DNA from: Lachnospiraceae bacterium
Lineage (GTDB): Bacteria > Bacillota > Clostridia > Lachnospirales > Lachnospiraceae
Reading direction: 5' to 3'
DNA: 64,000 bases
Assembly: GCA_024697065.1 (NCBI GenBank)
Contig: JAILGE010000010.1
Coordinates: forward strand, 60,010-124,009
In this document: positions 27,848 to 36,973 of the stretch, one piece after another
How positions within the stretch are numbered: position 1 is the first letter of the stretch
How the letters are laid out: the number at the start of each line of letters is the position of its first letter
Program-made: the position numbers and the translations under genes
Notes under the pieces: model-generated
Told to the model about the DNA's origin: nothing
The model's database searches: none
The model's input: only the letters and a program-made list of their open reading frames with translations

Positions 27848-29248
27848 TTGGAGCTGAATGAATCGTTTTGCACAAGGATGTCCGGGCTTCTGGGGGATGA
27901 CTATAACGCTTATCTTGATTCCTTTGATCATGAAGCAGTTAAGGCATTTCACTTAAATGATGCTGTTATATCAGCTGATGATTTCCTGGGATTTGAATCC
28001 GGACTGGATGATATTGATATTACCGTGATACCGGACAGTCCGTGCGGTTATTATTATAAAAGTGATCAGATAGGTAAAACTCCCGCTCATCATGCAGGTA
28101 TGATTTATTCACAGGATCCTTCAGCGATGGCTGTACTTGCGGGGATCGATCTTGATGATGTGACATCACCCCGTATCCTTGATCTATGTGCGGCTCCCGG
28201 AGGCAAGACATCCCAGTTGGCTGCGGCAGTAAAGGGCAGAGGTGTTGTGATCGCAAATGAGCCCAATCCGTCACGGAATCAGGTCTTATGTTCCAACATC
28301 GAACGAATGGGATATGAGAATGTGATCGTGACCAGATGTGAGCCTTCGGAAATTGCGGCATTTTACCCTTCATACTTCGATCTTATCCTCGCGGATGTTC
28401 CCTGTTCGGGAGAGGGAATGTTTCGTAAATATCCGGAAAGCGTAAATGAGTGGAGTACGGAAAATATAAAAAACTGTGTTTTACGTTCCAGAGATATCCT
28501 TGAAAATGCTGTCTCTATGCTTCGTCCGGGCGGAAGACTTATTTTTTCCACCTGTACCTATGCTCCGGAAGAAAATGAAGAGACCTGTGCTTATCTGACA
28601 AAGGAACTGGGGCTTCAATATACCAAGGCTCCTGAATATACAAATAAATATGCCTTGCATTCTAAAATAAAAGGCGGAGAGGGCTACAGGTTTTATCCGC
28701 ATCTTTTTAAAGGTGAGGGACAATTCGCATCATATTTTGTTAAACCCGGCTCCTGCATCAATACATCATCAAAGAGTGAAATAAACCTGAAAAATGTTTC
28801 CGGTGATGTATTAAAACAGATAGAAACCTGTTTTGGCGGAATGCCAGATATAGATATCTCAAGGCTCTATGTTTATAAGGACAGGATAATATATTTATCC
28901 GAAGGTATCGACCGCCTGCCACCCAGGGGTATCACCATGGCGGGAATAAATATAGGATGGCTTGATGGTAAAAATAAAGGGAAAAACTTTACTCCTCATC
29001 ATCATGTATTTTCTTCCCTTGGCAGGAAACTTCCCGCATTTGTTGAACTGGGGAGTGATAAAGCTTTAATGGAAGCCTATCTGAGAGGCGAGGAGATAAG
29101 ACCGGATGATCGTTTGGCTGAGAATTCGGTACTTAAGGATAAGTGTTTCGGCGCAGTGTTATTCGCAGGCGTACCTGCAGGAGGATTTAAATTTGCCGGC
29201 GGGAAGCTGAAAAATCATTACCCAAAGGGGTTGAGAAATCTGAGGTGA
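27848..29248 (+). CDS. rsmF: RsmF/NOL1-NOP2-Sun family RNA (cytosine-5) methyltransferase
   Basis: SAM-dependent enzyme that methylates C5 of a cytosine, most likely in 16S rRNA. A TTG start at 27848 with GGAGAT 8 bases upstream keeps the family's N-terminus (ESFCTRMSGLLGDDYNAYLD); the first ATG would cut it. SAM-binding LDLCAAPGGKTSQLAA is present. Motif IV DVPCSGEGMFRK holds Cys186, and motif VI STCTYAPEENEE holds Cys236, the usual nucleophile. The C-terminal part (about 300-466) matches the RsmF RNA-binding extension. It starts 2 bases after the small membrane protein gene and is followed after 6 bases by phoH. Confidence 0.9.
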   Translation: MELNESFCTRMSGLLGDDYNAYLDSFDHEAVKAFHLNDAVISADDFLGFESGLDDIDITVIPDSPCGYYYKSDQIGKTPAHHAGMIYSQDPSAMAVLAGIDLDDVTSPRILDLCAAPGGKTSQLAAAVKGRGVVIANEPNPSRNQVLCSNIERMGYENVIVTRCEPSEIAAFYPSYFDLILADVPCSGEGMFRKYPESVNEWSTENIKNCVLRSRDILENAVSMLRPGGRLIFSTCTYAPEENEETCAYLTKELGLQYTKAPEYTNKYALHSKIKGGEGYRFYPHLFKGEGQFASYFVKPGSCINTSSKSEINLKNVSGDVLKQIETCFGGMPDIDISRLYVYKDRIIYLSEGIDRLPPRGITMAGINIGWLDGKNKGKNFTPHHHVFSSLGRKLPAFVELGSDKALMEAYLRGEEIRPDDRLAENSVLKDKCFGAVLFAGVPAGGFKFAGGKLKNHYPKGLRNLR

Positions 29249-29254
29249 ACTTAT

Positions 29255-30265
29255 TTGACAGAGAATTCGGAATTCAAATACAGTCTTGAAATAGATCAGG
29301 AATCATTAAAGCTGCTGTTCGGATCATTCGATGAGTCGGTTGCCAGGATCGAAAAGGAGCTGTCAGTAGATATCACGGACAGAGAAGGCAAGCTTAACAT
29401 CTATGGATGCGAGAAGGATGTTAAGAGAGCCACAAGACTGATAATCGATCTGCTTGAATCTTCGAAGGCAGAGAAAAAGCTGGACAGACAAAAGATCGAT
29501 TACGGTTTAAGCCTTGCAAGGGAAGATCGTGCCGATGTTCTTACGGAGCTGGATAAAGATGTGATCTGCCGTACGATACAGGGCCGACCGGTAAAGCCCA
29601 AGACCGAAGGCCAGAAGGTATATGTGGATGCTATCCGTGATAAGATGATCACATTTGCATCGGGACCTGCGGGAACAGGTAAGACATTTCTTGCCATCGC
29701 AATGGCAGTGACTGCATTTAAAGCTGAAGAAGTAGGCCGCATAATACTTACAAGACCTGCTATAGAAGCCGGTGAGAAACTGGGCTTTCTTCCGGGAGAT
29801 CTTCAAAGCAAGATCGATCCCTATTTAAGACCGCTTTATGATGCTTTATATCAGATCATGGGAGCCGAAAGCTTCCAGAAGAATACGGAAAAGGGACTTA
29901 TTGAAGTAGCGCCCCTGGCTTATATGCGAGGCCGTACACTGGATAATTCTTTTATTATCCTTGATGAAGCCCAAAACACAACTCCCGGGCAGATGAAAAT
30001 GTTCCTTACCAGGATCGGGTTCGGTTCCAAAGCCGTGATCACCGGTGATCTTACCCAAAAAGATCTGGCTGTAGGTACTTTGTCCGGCCTTGAGGAAGCG
30101 CTTAAAGTGCTTGGAAACGTTGAAGAGATCGGTTTTGCAAATCTCTCCAGCCGTGATGTTGTAAGACATCCTCTGGTTCAGCGTATCGTAACCGAATATG
30201 AGAAATATGAGAAACGCAGATCGGATAACAGGAAAAGACATGCAGGAAGCAAGAGTAATCTTTGA
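29255..30265 (+). CDS. phoH: PhoH-family ATPase/ribonuclease-associated protein
   Basis: 336 residues starting at a TTG with GAGGTGA immediately upstream. An N-terminal KH-like part (about 1-75) precedes the P-loop domain with Walker A GPAGTGKT at 137-144, RPAIEAGEKLGFLPGDLQSK, and Walker B FIILDEAQNTTPGQMK. These are hallmarks of the YbeZ/PhoH group. Family members associate with the endonuclease YbeY in rRNA maturation or RNA turnover, and ybeY overlaps the 3' end of this gene by 26 bases, a widely conserved pairing. Confidence 0.93.
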   Translation: MTENSEFKYSLEIDQESLKLLFGSFDESVARIEKELSVDITDREGKLNIYGCEKDVKRATRLIIDLLESSKAEKKLDRQKIDYGLSLAREDRADVLTELDKDVICRTIQGRPVKPKTEGQKVYVDAIRDKMITFASGPAGTGKTFLAIAMAVTAFKAEEVGRIILTRPAIEAGEKLGFLPGDLQSKIDPYLRPLYDALYQIMGAESFQKNTEKGLIEVAPLAYMRGRTLDNSFIILDEAQNTTPGQMKMFLTRIGFGSKAVITGDLTQKDLAVGTLSGLEEALKVLGNVEEIGFANLSSRDVVRHPLVQRIVTEYEKYEKRRSDNRKRHAGSKSNL

Positions 30266-30776
30266 AGATATGACGGAGGATGCAGCTCCGTTCGCATTAA
30301 GTGAAGAAGATATGATGGCTACTGCCGAAGCTGTTGTAAATAAAACTTTGGAGATCCATGATTGTGACAGATCCTGCCAGGTGGATCTGTATCTTACGGA
30401 TGATGAGAATATCCGTGAGATAAACAGAGAAAACAGAGATATCGATAAAGTTACCGATGTTCTCTCTTTTCCGAATCTTCCTTTTTCACCTGAAAACACA
30501 GCTGATTTTTCTATCCTGGATGAAATGTCCGAAGCAGATTATACAGATCCCGAATCGGGAAATATCATGCTGGGCGAGATCGTGATATGCAAGAGTAAAG
30601 TGATTTCGCAGGCCGAAGAATACGGACATAGCATAAAAAGAGAATTTGCTTTTCTTACGGCTCACAGTATCCTGCATCTACTCGGTTATGACCATATGGA
30701 AGATGATGACAGGGTGGTCATGGAAGAAAAACAAAGACAGATACTTGATTCATTGGGGATAACAAGGCAGGATTGA
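30240..30776 (+). CDS. ybeY: Endoribonuclease YbeY, 16S rRNA maturation factor
   Basis: 178 residues from ATG 30240 (weak AGGA upstream); an upstream in-frame start at 30198 would add residues not seen in the family. The zinc-binding motif HSILHLLGYDH gives His142, His146 and His152, and the DVLSFPN motif that precedes the active site is present. The product processes the 3' end of 16S rRNA and takes part in ribosome quality control. It overlaps phoH by 26 bases, so translation is coupled. In this copy the segment between DVLSFPN and the LGEIVI strand is slightly long and acidic. Confidence 0.95.
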   Translation: MQEARVIFEDMTEDAAPFALSEEDMMATAEAVVNKTLEIHDCDRSCQVDLYLTDDENIREINRENRDIDKVTDVLSFPNLPFSPENTADFSILDEMSEADYTDPESGNIMLGEIVICKSKVISQAEEYGHSIKREFAFLTAHSILHLLGYDHMEDDDRVVMEEKQRQILDSLGITRQD

Positions 30777-30777
30777 T

Positions 30778-32439
30778 ATGGCAACCCACAGATTAAAAAG
30801 AGAAAAAAGATCGGGCAGGTCCGAAAAGAGCAGAGCTAAAGGCAGCGGCTACAAGGCGGCTTTTTTCGTTCTGCTCTTTTGCATAGCGGTTCCTTATATT
30901 TCGGGGACTGAAGGTGCCATGTTCTTCTATATGAGCTTTTTTATTGCGGCTGCAATTATCCTGCTTTTTCCTTTTGCTCTTTCCCAGGTTTGTAATCGTA
31001 TGATAAGAGTAAGACATGGCGCAGGCGGAGACAGAGCCGCAGGTGCTGTAAGGAAAGCCTGTCTTTCGGTTGGTATCGTTTATCCCATAGCTGCTTTCAT
31101 AATCACGGTCATTTTTAAAGATCTTATAACTGAAAAGCTTCTTCCGGATAACGGTTCCGTGGGTACTTTTTACATACTTTCGGCTGCCTTTCTTGTCGGT
31201 GCGCTTTATCTTATTCTAAATGCTACGGTCGATCCTTATCTGAAAAAGGGGGAAACAGCGGATATCGCTGATGCGGGTGCCATCTTAATGCCGGCAGCTG
31301 CGTTAAGTGCCGTTCTGTTTTCTTTATCAAAGAGCAGGATGACATCCTCTCTCCTTGATAATACCACATCCGGCAAAGCAGTATTTTCAGCAAGCCTTTC
31401 GGTGGGAGTTTTGGCAGCTGCGGTGTTTTTGTTTCTCAGAACATTTCTACTTTATCTTACTCATTCAAAAAGGATCGATAAGATAATAGCAAAAGACAGA
31501 GCTAAATTACGTGAGCCCGGTTTTATACTCAGTGTTCAGACAGGATTCAGACATTTTGCGGCTATACTTCCTGCCATATGTCTGTTACCCGCTCTTGTGA
31601 TAATATTCGGGATCTGTTTAAAGATAAGGGGCGTCGGATCATTATTCCTGTATGATTCGGGACTTTTTCTCCTGCTTGTTTCCGTTGCTTTTTCTTTTCC
31701 TTTTCTGTATTCCATTACATATTTCGGTCGTGAGAGCTATATGCTCAGCAGAGCATATAATGCCGGTGAAACTTCTGAAGTATGGAACCGTGTAAATATC
31801 ATATTAAAAACAGTTTTTCCCTGCGGGTTGTTTTTTACCGCATGGTTTATAGCTTCATCCTCATCCATAGTACCCTGTATATTAAATGAACGTTCCATGG
31901 CAGGATCCAGGCTTTTATATTTTATCGCTCCGATAATACCTTTGGCTGCAATCTCTGCCGGGCTCTTATATATACTGCTTTCCATCGATAAGTCCGGACT
32001 TTCCATGTGTTCTACTTTTGTACCGATGGCGCTTTCACTTATCTTCTGCTATATCATAGGGAGCAAGACCAATGCCGGATTATATGTATTACCCATATCA
32101 CTGGCTATATATATCATTCTTGCGCTTGCTGTCAGGATAGTGTTTGTTTTTTATACAGTGGATGTAAGACTTCCGTATAAATATTTTGGAGAGGTATTGT
32201 TATGCGCTGTTATATCCGGGACGGCCATGAAGATACTTTCGCTTTTAACAGGACTTATCAAACTTCCGGATCTTGCTACTGCAGTGATCACATTTTTTGC
32301 CGGAGGTGTAGTATATTTCATTCTTTTATGCAATGCAAGACTTATAACGGTTTATACCGTTAAGGATCAGCCTATGGGTAAGTTCCTGTATGCTGCAGGG
32401 AAGAGATTCAGGATAATACATAAAAATGAACGAGAATAG
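30778..32439 (+). CDS. Polytopic membrane protein, possibly a MOP/SpoVB-like lipid or polysaccharide flippase
   Basis: 553 residues with a basic N-terminus (THRLKREKRSGRSEKSRAKG) and about 12-14 membrane helices spread over the rest (AAFFVLLFCIAVPYISG, FMSFFIAAAIILLF-like, LFLLLVSVAFSFPFLYSITY). The size, helix count and repeated hydrophobic pairs resemble the MOP exporter superfamily (SpoVB, MurJ, Wzx), but no diagnostic motif is clear, so the call is tentative. It starts one base after ybeY ends and overlaps the next gene by 14 bases. If a flippase, the nearby envelope genes would be consistent. Confidence 0.5.
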   Translation: MATHRLKREKRSGRSEKSRAKGSGYKAAFFVLLFCIAVPYISGTEGAMFFYMSFFIAAAIILLFPFALSQVCNRMIRVRHGAGGDRAAGAVRKACLSVGIVYPIAAFIITVIFKDLITEKLLPDNGSVGTFYILSAAFLVGALYLILNATVDPYLKKGETADIADAGAILMPAAALSAVLFSLSKSRMTSSLLDNTTSGKAVFSASLSVGVLAAAVFLFLRTFLLYLTHSKRIDKIIAKDRAKLREPGFILSVQTGFRHFAAILPAICLLPALVIIFGICLKIRGVGSLFLYDSGLFLLLVSVAFSFPFLYSITYFGRESYMLSRAYNAGETSEVWNRVNIILKTVFPCGLFFTAWFIASSSSIVPCILNERSMAGSRLLYFIAPIIPLAAISAGLLYILLSIDKSGLSMCSTFVPMALSLIFCYIIGSKTNAGLYVLPISLAIYIILALAVRIVFVFYTVDVRLPYKYFGEVLLCAVISGTAMKILSLLTGLIKLPDLATAVITFFAGGVVYFILLCNARLITVYTVKDQPMGKFLYAAGKRFRIIHKNERE

Positions 32440-33670
32440 ATCATCGGGATCCGTAAGTCTGGCCGTGATAGGAGGAGGATACGGCGGATTATGTGCCGCT
32501 GTTATGGCTTCTGCCTGCAAAATTAAAGTTACGGTCTTTGAACGTCAGGATAAGCCCTTAAAAAAGATAGCTCTTACCGGAAACGGAAGATGCAATATAT
32601 CAAACGAAAATATCAGTATCAATGATTATGTGACTGATGACAGGGATACGCTTGATGCGATCCTTTCTTCATTTAACCGTGAAGAGGAGAATCGTTTTTT
32701 TTCGATACTGGGACTTGGATTACGCTCTGATGAATCGAGACTTTATCCTGTGACGGGTAAGGCCTTGAGCGTAATGGATGCACTTAAATATAAATGCAAT
32801 GAATCCGGAGTATCCTTTGTTTGCGATCATACCGTTACAGCAGTTTTAAAGCGAGATGATCATTTTGAGATAAGATGCGGAAATGAAACGTACGATACCC
32901 GGTTTGATCTATGCATCCTTGCCTGCGGAGGAGCCGCCGGTGTATATAAAGAAAACTCATCAAACGGTTTTGATATAGTAAAAAAACTGGGACATACCAT
33001 CAAGCCCGTTTATCCTGCGCTTACAAAAGTCATATGCAGTGCGGATGATCAAAAGGCTTTGAAGAAATTAGACGGTATACGTGTGCGGGCTGATCTGAAG
33101 CTTCTGGATGATAAAGGTGATTTAATGGCGGAGGAATCAGGTGAATTACAGATGACAGCTACGGGGCTGTCGGGGATACCGGTATTTGACCTCACCAGGT
33201 ATATGAAAGTCGGATCGGGAAAGGCTTACAGGATAAGCGTTGATCTTCTTCCCGGATTTACCGGTGAAATGTTTGATGAAAGGATGAAGCTGTTCCCGCT
33301 AAGGACTCCGGAGACATTTTTTACAGGACTCTTATTGCCTGCATTCGTTCCTTTTATCTGCGGCCGGTGCAATATAAACATCCATAAAAGAATGGGGGAT
33401 CTGAGCGATAATGAGGTCTCGGATCTGATAAACACTTTGCATGATTGTATCTTTGATATTGAGAAAACCGGCGATCTTGCAAGTGCACAGATAAGCACCG
33501 GAGGAGTCCCGCTTTCGGAAGTGGATCTCCATATGAGATCAAAAAAAGTAAACGGATTATATATCATAGGCGAGATGCTTGATGTTGCGGGAAGATGCGG
33601 CGGATTCAATCTGCATTTTGCGGCATCCGGCGCGTTTAATGCAGTGAAAGACATGAATAGCTATGCTTAA
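32426..33670 (+). CDS. BaiN/HI0933-family FAD-dependent oxidoreductase
   Basis: 414 residues. The FAD-binding Rossmann motif SLAVIGGGYGGLCAAVMAS lies near residue 12, and the diagnostic KKIALTGNGRCNISN follows. The C-terminal FAD contact is CGGFNLHFAASGAFNA. This family (YhiN, BaiN-like) has uncertain substrates; one member reduces bile-acid intermediates. It overlaps the preceding membrane gene by 14 bases and the following flavoprotein by 8 bases, so translation is coupled. Substrate unknown. Confidence 0.88.
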   Translation: MNENRSSGSVSLAVIGGGYGGLCAAVMASACKIKVTVFERQDKPLKKIALTGNGRCNISNENISINDYVTDDRDTLDAILSSFNREEENRFFSILGLGLRSDESRLYPVTGKALSVMDALKYKCNESGVSFVCDHTVTAVLKRDDHFEIRCGNETYDTRFDLCILACGGAAGVYKENSSNGFDIVKKLGHTIKPVYPALTKVICSADDQKALKKLDGIRVRADLKLLDDKGDLMAEESGELQMTATGLSGIPVFDLTRYMKVGSGKAYRISVDLLPGFTGEMFDERMKLFPLRTPETFFTGLLLPAFVPFICGRCNINIHKRMGDLSDNEVSDLINTLHDCIFDIEKTGDLASAQISTGGVPLSEVDLHMRSKKVNGLYIIGEMLDVAGRCGGFNLHFAASGAFNAVKDMNSYA

Positions 33671-35363
33671 GACAGATAATATTAAGATCAGAACACCATT
33701 TGATCCGGATAAAGAAACAGATCTTTTAAGGGATGCTCTGGCTAAAAAAATAAAGATCAGATCATCATATATCAAAGATCTGAAGATAATCAGAAGATCA
33801 CTTGATGCAAGAAAGAAAAATGATATCTTTTACGTTTATTCCGTAGCTTTTTTGCTTGGTATGAAAGTAGAAAATATCACTGAATTTGTTAAGAAAAGCA
33901 AGGGCAGGATAAACTATTATTCGCCAAGAGAATATGATATAGGAGCTGACTGGCAGGTTTTCAGGGATAGAGATGAGGAAGGAAACCTTCTTGGTATTAC
34001 TCCGGCTGCAGACATTTCATTTATCAAAGATAATAAAAGACCCTGCATAGTAGGGACCGGTCCTGCGGGGCTTTTTTGCGGATATGAACTTGCACGTGTC
34101 GGATTGTGCCCGATCCTTATCGAACGCGGTGACAGGATCGAAGACAGAGTAAATGCGGTGGAACATTTCTGGGAGACAGGTAATCTGGATCCCGCATCCA
34201 ATATTCAATTCGGTGAAGGCGGCGCAGGAACATTTTCTGACGGAAAACTATTTTCACATGTACATGATAAAAGCGGAAGGGTCGAAGAAGTCTTAAAGAC
34301 TTTTGTACGATTCGGTGCAGATCCGGATATTCTTTATGACAGCAAACCTCATATCGGGACCGATGTTTTGCGGGAAGTCATTAAAAATATGCGTACCGAG
34401 ATGGAGATCATGGGGGCGACATTTATGTTCAGAACGACATTTATCAGCCCTGTGACAGAAAAAGGGAAACTTACTGCGATCCGTATTAAGGATAAAGACG
34501 GTAAAACCGATAGCCTTCCGGCTGCTTCATTGATACTGGCACCCGGTCACAGTGCAAGGGATACATTTATAAATCTTCACGAATCCGGACTTGTGATGGA
34601 AAACAAACCATTTGCAGTAGGATTCAGATTCATTCATCCGCAGGAAGATATAGATACCGCCCAATACGGCTGTGATCACAGAAGCAGACAGTTACCACCT
34701 GCGGATTATAAGGTTACAGCGAAAGCTTCCTCCGGAAGAGCTGTTTATTCTTTTTGCATGTGCCCCGGCGGTTATGTGGTTAATGCTTCCAGTGAAGACG
34801 GCATGCTTGCCGTAAACGGTATGAGTAACAGGGACCGTGCATCGGGAAATGCCAATTCCGCCATTGTCATCACCGTAGATGAAAGAGATTATGGTGAAAA
34901 ACTCTTTGACGGAATGAGATTCCAAAGAGAGCTTGAAAAAAATGCTTATATCCTTGGGAACGGAAAGATCCCGGTTGAAGTATGGGGTGACTTTTGCGAT
35001 GGCAGAGATGAGGGTTTTAACAGGTTTAATAACGGCGCAGAACCCATGATCAAGGGAGCATATGAATATGCGGATCTGAGAAAGATAATGCCGGAGGCTT
35101 TTAATCTTGATCTGATGGAGACCGTTCCGCAATTTGCAAGATATATCCACGGATATGATTCCAAATCTGCACTTTTAGCCGGAGTTGAGACCAGAACCTC
35201 TTCTCCGGTAAAAATGCAAAGGTTTGATGACGGCCAGAGTTCCGTCCGGGGGATATACCCCTGCGGCGAGGGCGCGGGTTATGCAGGAGGTATTACATCC
35301 GCTGCAGTGGACGGATTGAAAGTTGCGGAGAAAATAGTAATGTCTTATAATCAGATAATATAG
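33663..35363 (+). CDS. COG2509-type uncharacterised FAD-dependent dehydrogenase
   Basis: 566 residues. The N-terminal about 100 residues form the family's typical non-catalytic domain (IKIRSSYIKDLKIIRRSLDA). A FAD motif CIVGTGPAGLFCGYELARVG follows, then IQFGEGGAGTFSDGKLFSHV, a signature of this group. The C-terminal FAD region is GIYPCGEGAGYAGGITSAAV. Biochemical role is not established for the family. The ATG at 33663 overlaps the end of the BaiN-like gene. A possible promoter for proB sits inside its last codons. Confidence 0.87.
   Translation: MLKTDNIKIRTPFDPDKETDLLRDALAKKIKIRSSYIKDLKIIRRSLDARKKNDIFYVYSVAFLLGMKVENITEFVKKSKGRINYYSPREYDIGADWQVFRDRDEEGNLLGITPAADISFIKDNKRPCIVGTGPAGLFCGYELARVGLCPILIERGDRIEDRVNAVEHFWETGNLDPASNIQFGEGGAGTFSDGKLFSHVHDKSGRVEEVLKTFVRFGADPDILYDSKPHIGTDVLREVIKNMRTEMEIMGATFMFRTTFISPVTEKGKLTAIRIKDKDGKTDSLPAASLILAPGHSARDTFINLHESGLVMENKPFAVGFRFIHPQEDIDTAQYGCDHRSRQLPPADYKVTAKASSGRAVYSFCMCPGGYVVNASSEDGMLAVNGMSNRDRASGNANSAIVITVDERDYGEKLFDGMRFQRELEKNAYILGNGKIPVEVWGDFCDGRDEGFNRFNNGAEPMIKGAYEYADLRKIMPEAFNLDLMETVPQFARYIHGYDSKSALLAGVETRTSSPVKMQRFDDGQSSVRGIYPCGEGAGYAGGITSAAVDGLKVAEKIVMSYNQII
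35323..35351 (+). promoter_or_regulatory. Candidate promoter for proB inside the preceding gene
   Basis: TTGCGG (35323-35328), 17-base spacer, TATAAT (35346-35351). The -10 is perfect and the -35 is poor. It lies in the last codons of the COG2509-type gene, about 90 bases before proB. Confidence 0.4.
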
Positions 35364-35438
35364 TTTTTATTGATTTTTAACGATAAATCCCATTAAAAAG
35401 AGGATAACTCAGAATATAAAAAGCGGAAAGTAAATGAA

Positions 35439-36284
35439 ATGGATCAGTACAGAGAACTTTTAAAAAACAAAAAAAGAATTGTGGTCAAGATCGGCTCATC
35501 ATCTCTCAGACACAGGGAAACCGGGGATTTTGATTATATCAAGATGGAAACTTTGGTCCGTGAACTATGCGATCTCAAGAACCGGGGGAAAGATGTGATC
35601 CTGGTGAGCTCCGGAGCCATCGCAGCCGGCAAGAAGGTTATGCATTTAAAGAATGAGGATCATGAGATCGCTGTACAGCAGGCCTGTGCAGCCATAGGTC
35701 AGGCAAGGCTTATTGAAACCTACGAGAAAATGTTCTCGGAATACGGTCATATCGCAGCCCAGGTCCTCATGACCAAGAATACAATAGTTAACGATCTCAA
35801 CAGGTTCAATGCTCATAATACCTTTATCGAACTGTTGAAATTAGGCGCGATACCTATCGTTAATGAGAATGATACTATCTCTACATATGAGATCAAATTT
35901 GGTGACAATGATACTCTTTCCGCCATTGTCGCTGCACTTGTAGGTGCCGATCTGCTCATATTGCTGTCTGATATCGACGGTTTGTATTCGGATGATCCCA
36001 GATCAAATCCCGATGCAAAATTTATACCTATAGTTCCGGAACTTACACCGGAGATCATGGGCATGGGGAAGAAGACTACAGGATCCGATGTTGGTACGGG
36101 CGGAATGGATACAAAGCTTTCCGCGGCACGTATAGCCACCAGTTCGGGTGCGGATATGATAATCGCAAATTCAAAAGATGTTCATATCATTCACAGGATT
36201 ATGGATGGAAGAAGCTTCGGAACCTTGTTCCTTGCAAATAAAGATGATAATTTTTTCATTGGTGACTATCTTAACGAAGACTGA
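35439..36284 (+). CDS. proB: Glutamate 5-kinase (short form without PUA domain)
   Basis: Phosphorylates glutamate at the gamma-carboxyl, the first step of proline synthesis. The 281 residues cover the amino-acid kinase domain: VVKIGSSSLRH, LVSSGAIAAGKKV, NENDTISTYEIKFGDNDTL and the Lys/Gly-rich GTGGMDTKLSAARIA. The C-terminal PUA domain of the E. coli enzyme (about 367 residues) is absent. A ribosome site (CGGAAAG) precedes ATG 35439. A folate gene lies between proB and proA. Confidence 0.95.
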   Translation: MDQYRELLKNKKRIVVKIGSSSLRHRETGDFDYIKMETLVRELCDLKNRGKDVILVSSGAIAAGKKVMHLKNEDHEIAVQQACAAIGQARLIETYEKMFSEYGHIAAQVLMTKNTIVNDLNRFNAHNTFIELLKLGAIPIVNENDTISTYEIKFGDNDTLSAIVAALVGADLLILLSDIDGLYSDDPRSNPDAKFIPIVPELTPEIMGMGKKTTGSDVGTGGMDTKLSAARIATSSGADMIIANSKDVHIIHRIMDGRSFGTLFLANKDDNFFIGDYLNED

Positions 36285-36301
36285 TATTGCAAAGAGGGAT
36301 T

Positions 36302-36958
36302 ATGGCTGACAGATTCGGAAACAATTTCATGATTGATCAGTCTGATGAACGGGACAGGATAAATGCGTTCCATAAAGAAAAGCTGGCTGAAGCCAAGAAG
36401 AGGTACCGCAAGGAAATGATGCGTGCCCGTGACGGCCTGACGGCCAACGAAGTGACTGCCTACGGTGATCAGATACTGGAAAAATTAAAATCATCACCCG
36501 CTTATGTCAGAGCCGGAGAGATACTTCTTTATGCCTCTTACCGTAATGAAGTGCCGACTGCAAAGATATTTGCCTACTCAATATCCATGGGAAAGAGAGT
36601 ATATTATCCCAAGGTTGAGAATAATGATCTGGTTTTCACAAGAGTCAGAGATTTAAGAGAACTGGAGATCGGTTTCAAGGGAATCCCCGAACCGCCATCC
36701 GCAGGAAGCCCGGCAGAGATCAGGAGCACCAGATCGGTGATAATCTGCCCCGGACTGGGGTTCGGAATGGACGGAAGCAGGATAGGTTACGGCAGAGGTT
36801 ACTATGACAGATTCCTGTCCGGCAATCTGGAAGTATACAGGATCGGAATATGCTTTGAAGTTCAGTTCTCGGACAGCGTCCCGCATGGAGAAGAAGATCT
36901 TCCGATGAATGAAGTTATAACAGAGAAACATTCTTACCGTATGGTAAAGACTATATAA
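36302..36958 (+). CDS. 5-formyltetrahydrofolate cyclo-ligase
   Basis: Converts 5-formyl-THF to 5,10-methenyl-THF with ATP, returning a stored folate to the active pool. ATG 36302 with AGAGGGA upstream gives 218 residues; a TTG at 36287 is possible but has no ribosome site. Signatures: KKRYRKEMMRARDGL at the N-terminal nucleotide-binding helix and FGMDGSRIGYGRGYYDRFL near the C-terminus. The first 30 residues are more extended than usual. It is inserted between proB and proA, and serves the same folate pool as fhs and folD at 22725-25280. Confidence 0.92.
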   Translation: MADRFGNNFMIDQSDERDRINAFHKEKLAEAKKRYRKEMMRARDGLTANEVTAYGDQILEKLKSSPAYVRAGEILLYASYRNEVPTAKIFAYSISMGKRVYYPKVENNDLVFTRVRDLRELEIGFKGIPEPPSAGSPAEIRSTRSVIICPGLGFGMDGSRIGYGRGYYDRFLSGNLEVYRIGICFEVQFSDSVPHGEEDLPMNEVITEKHSYRMVKTI

Positions 36959-36973
36959 GTACCGAGGTGAAAA

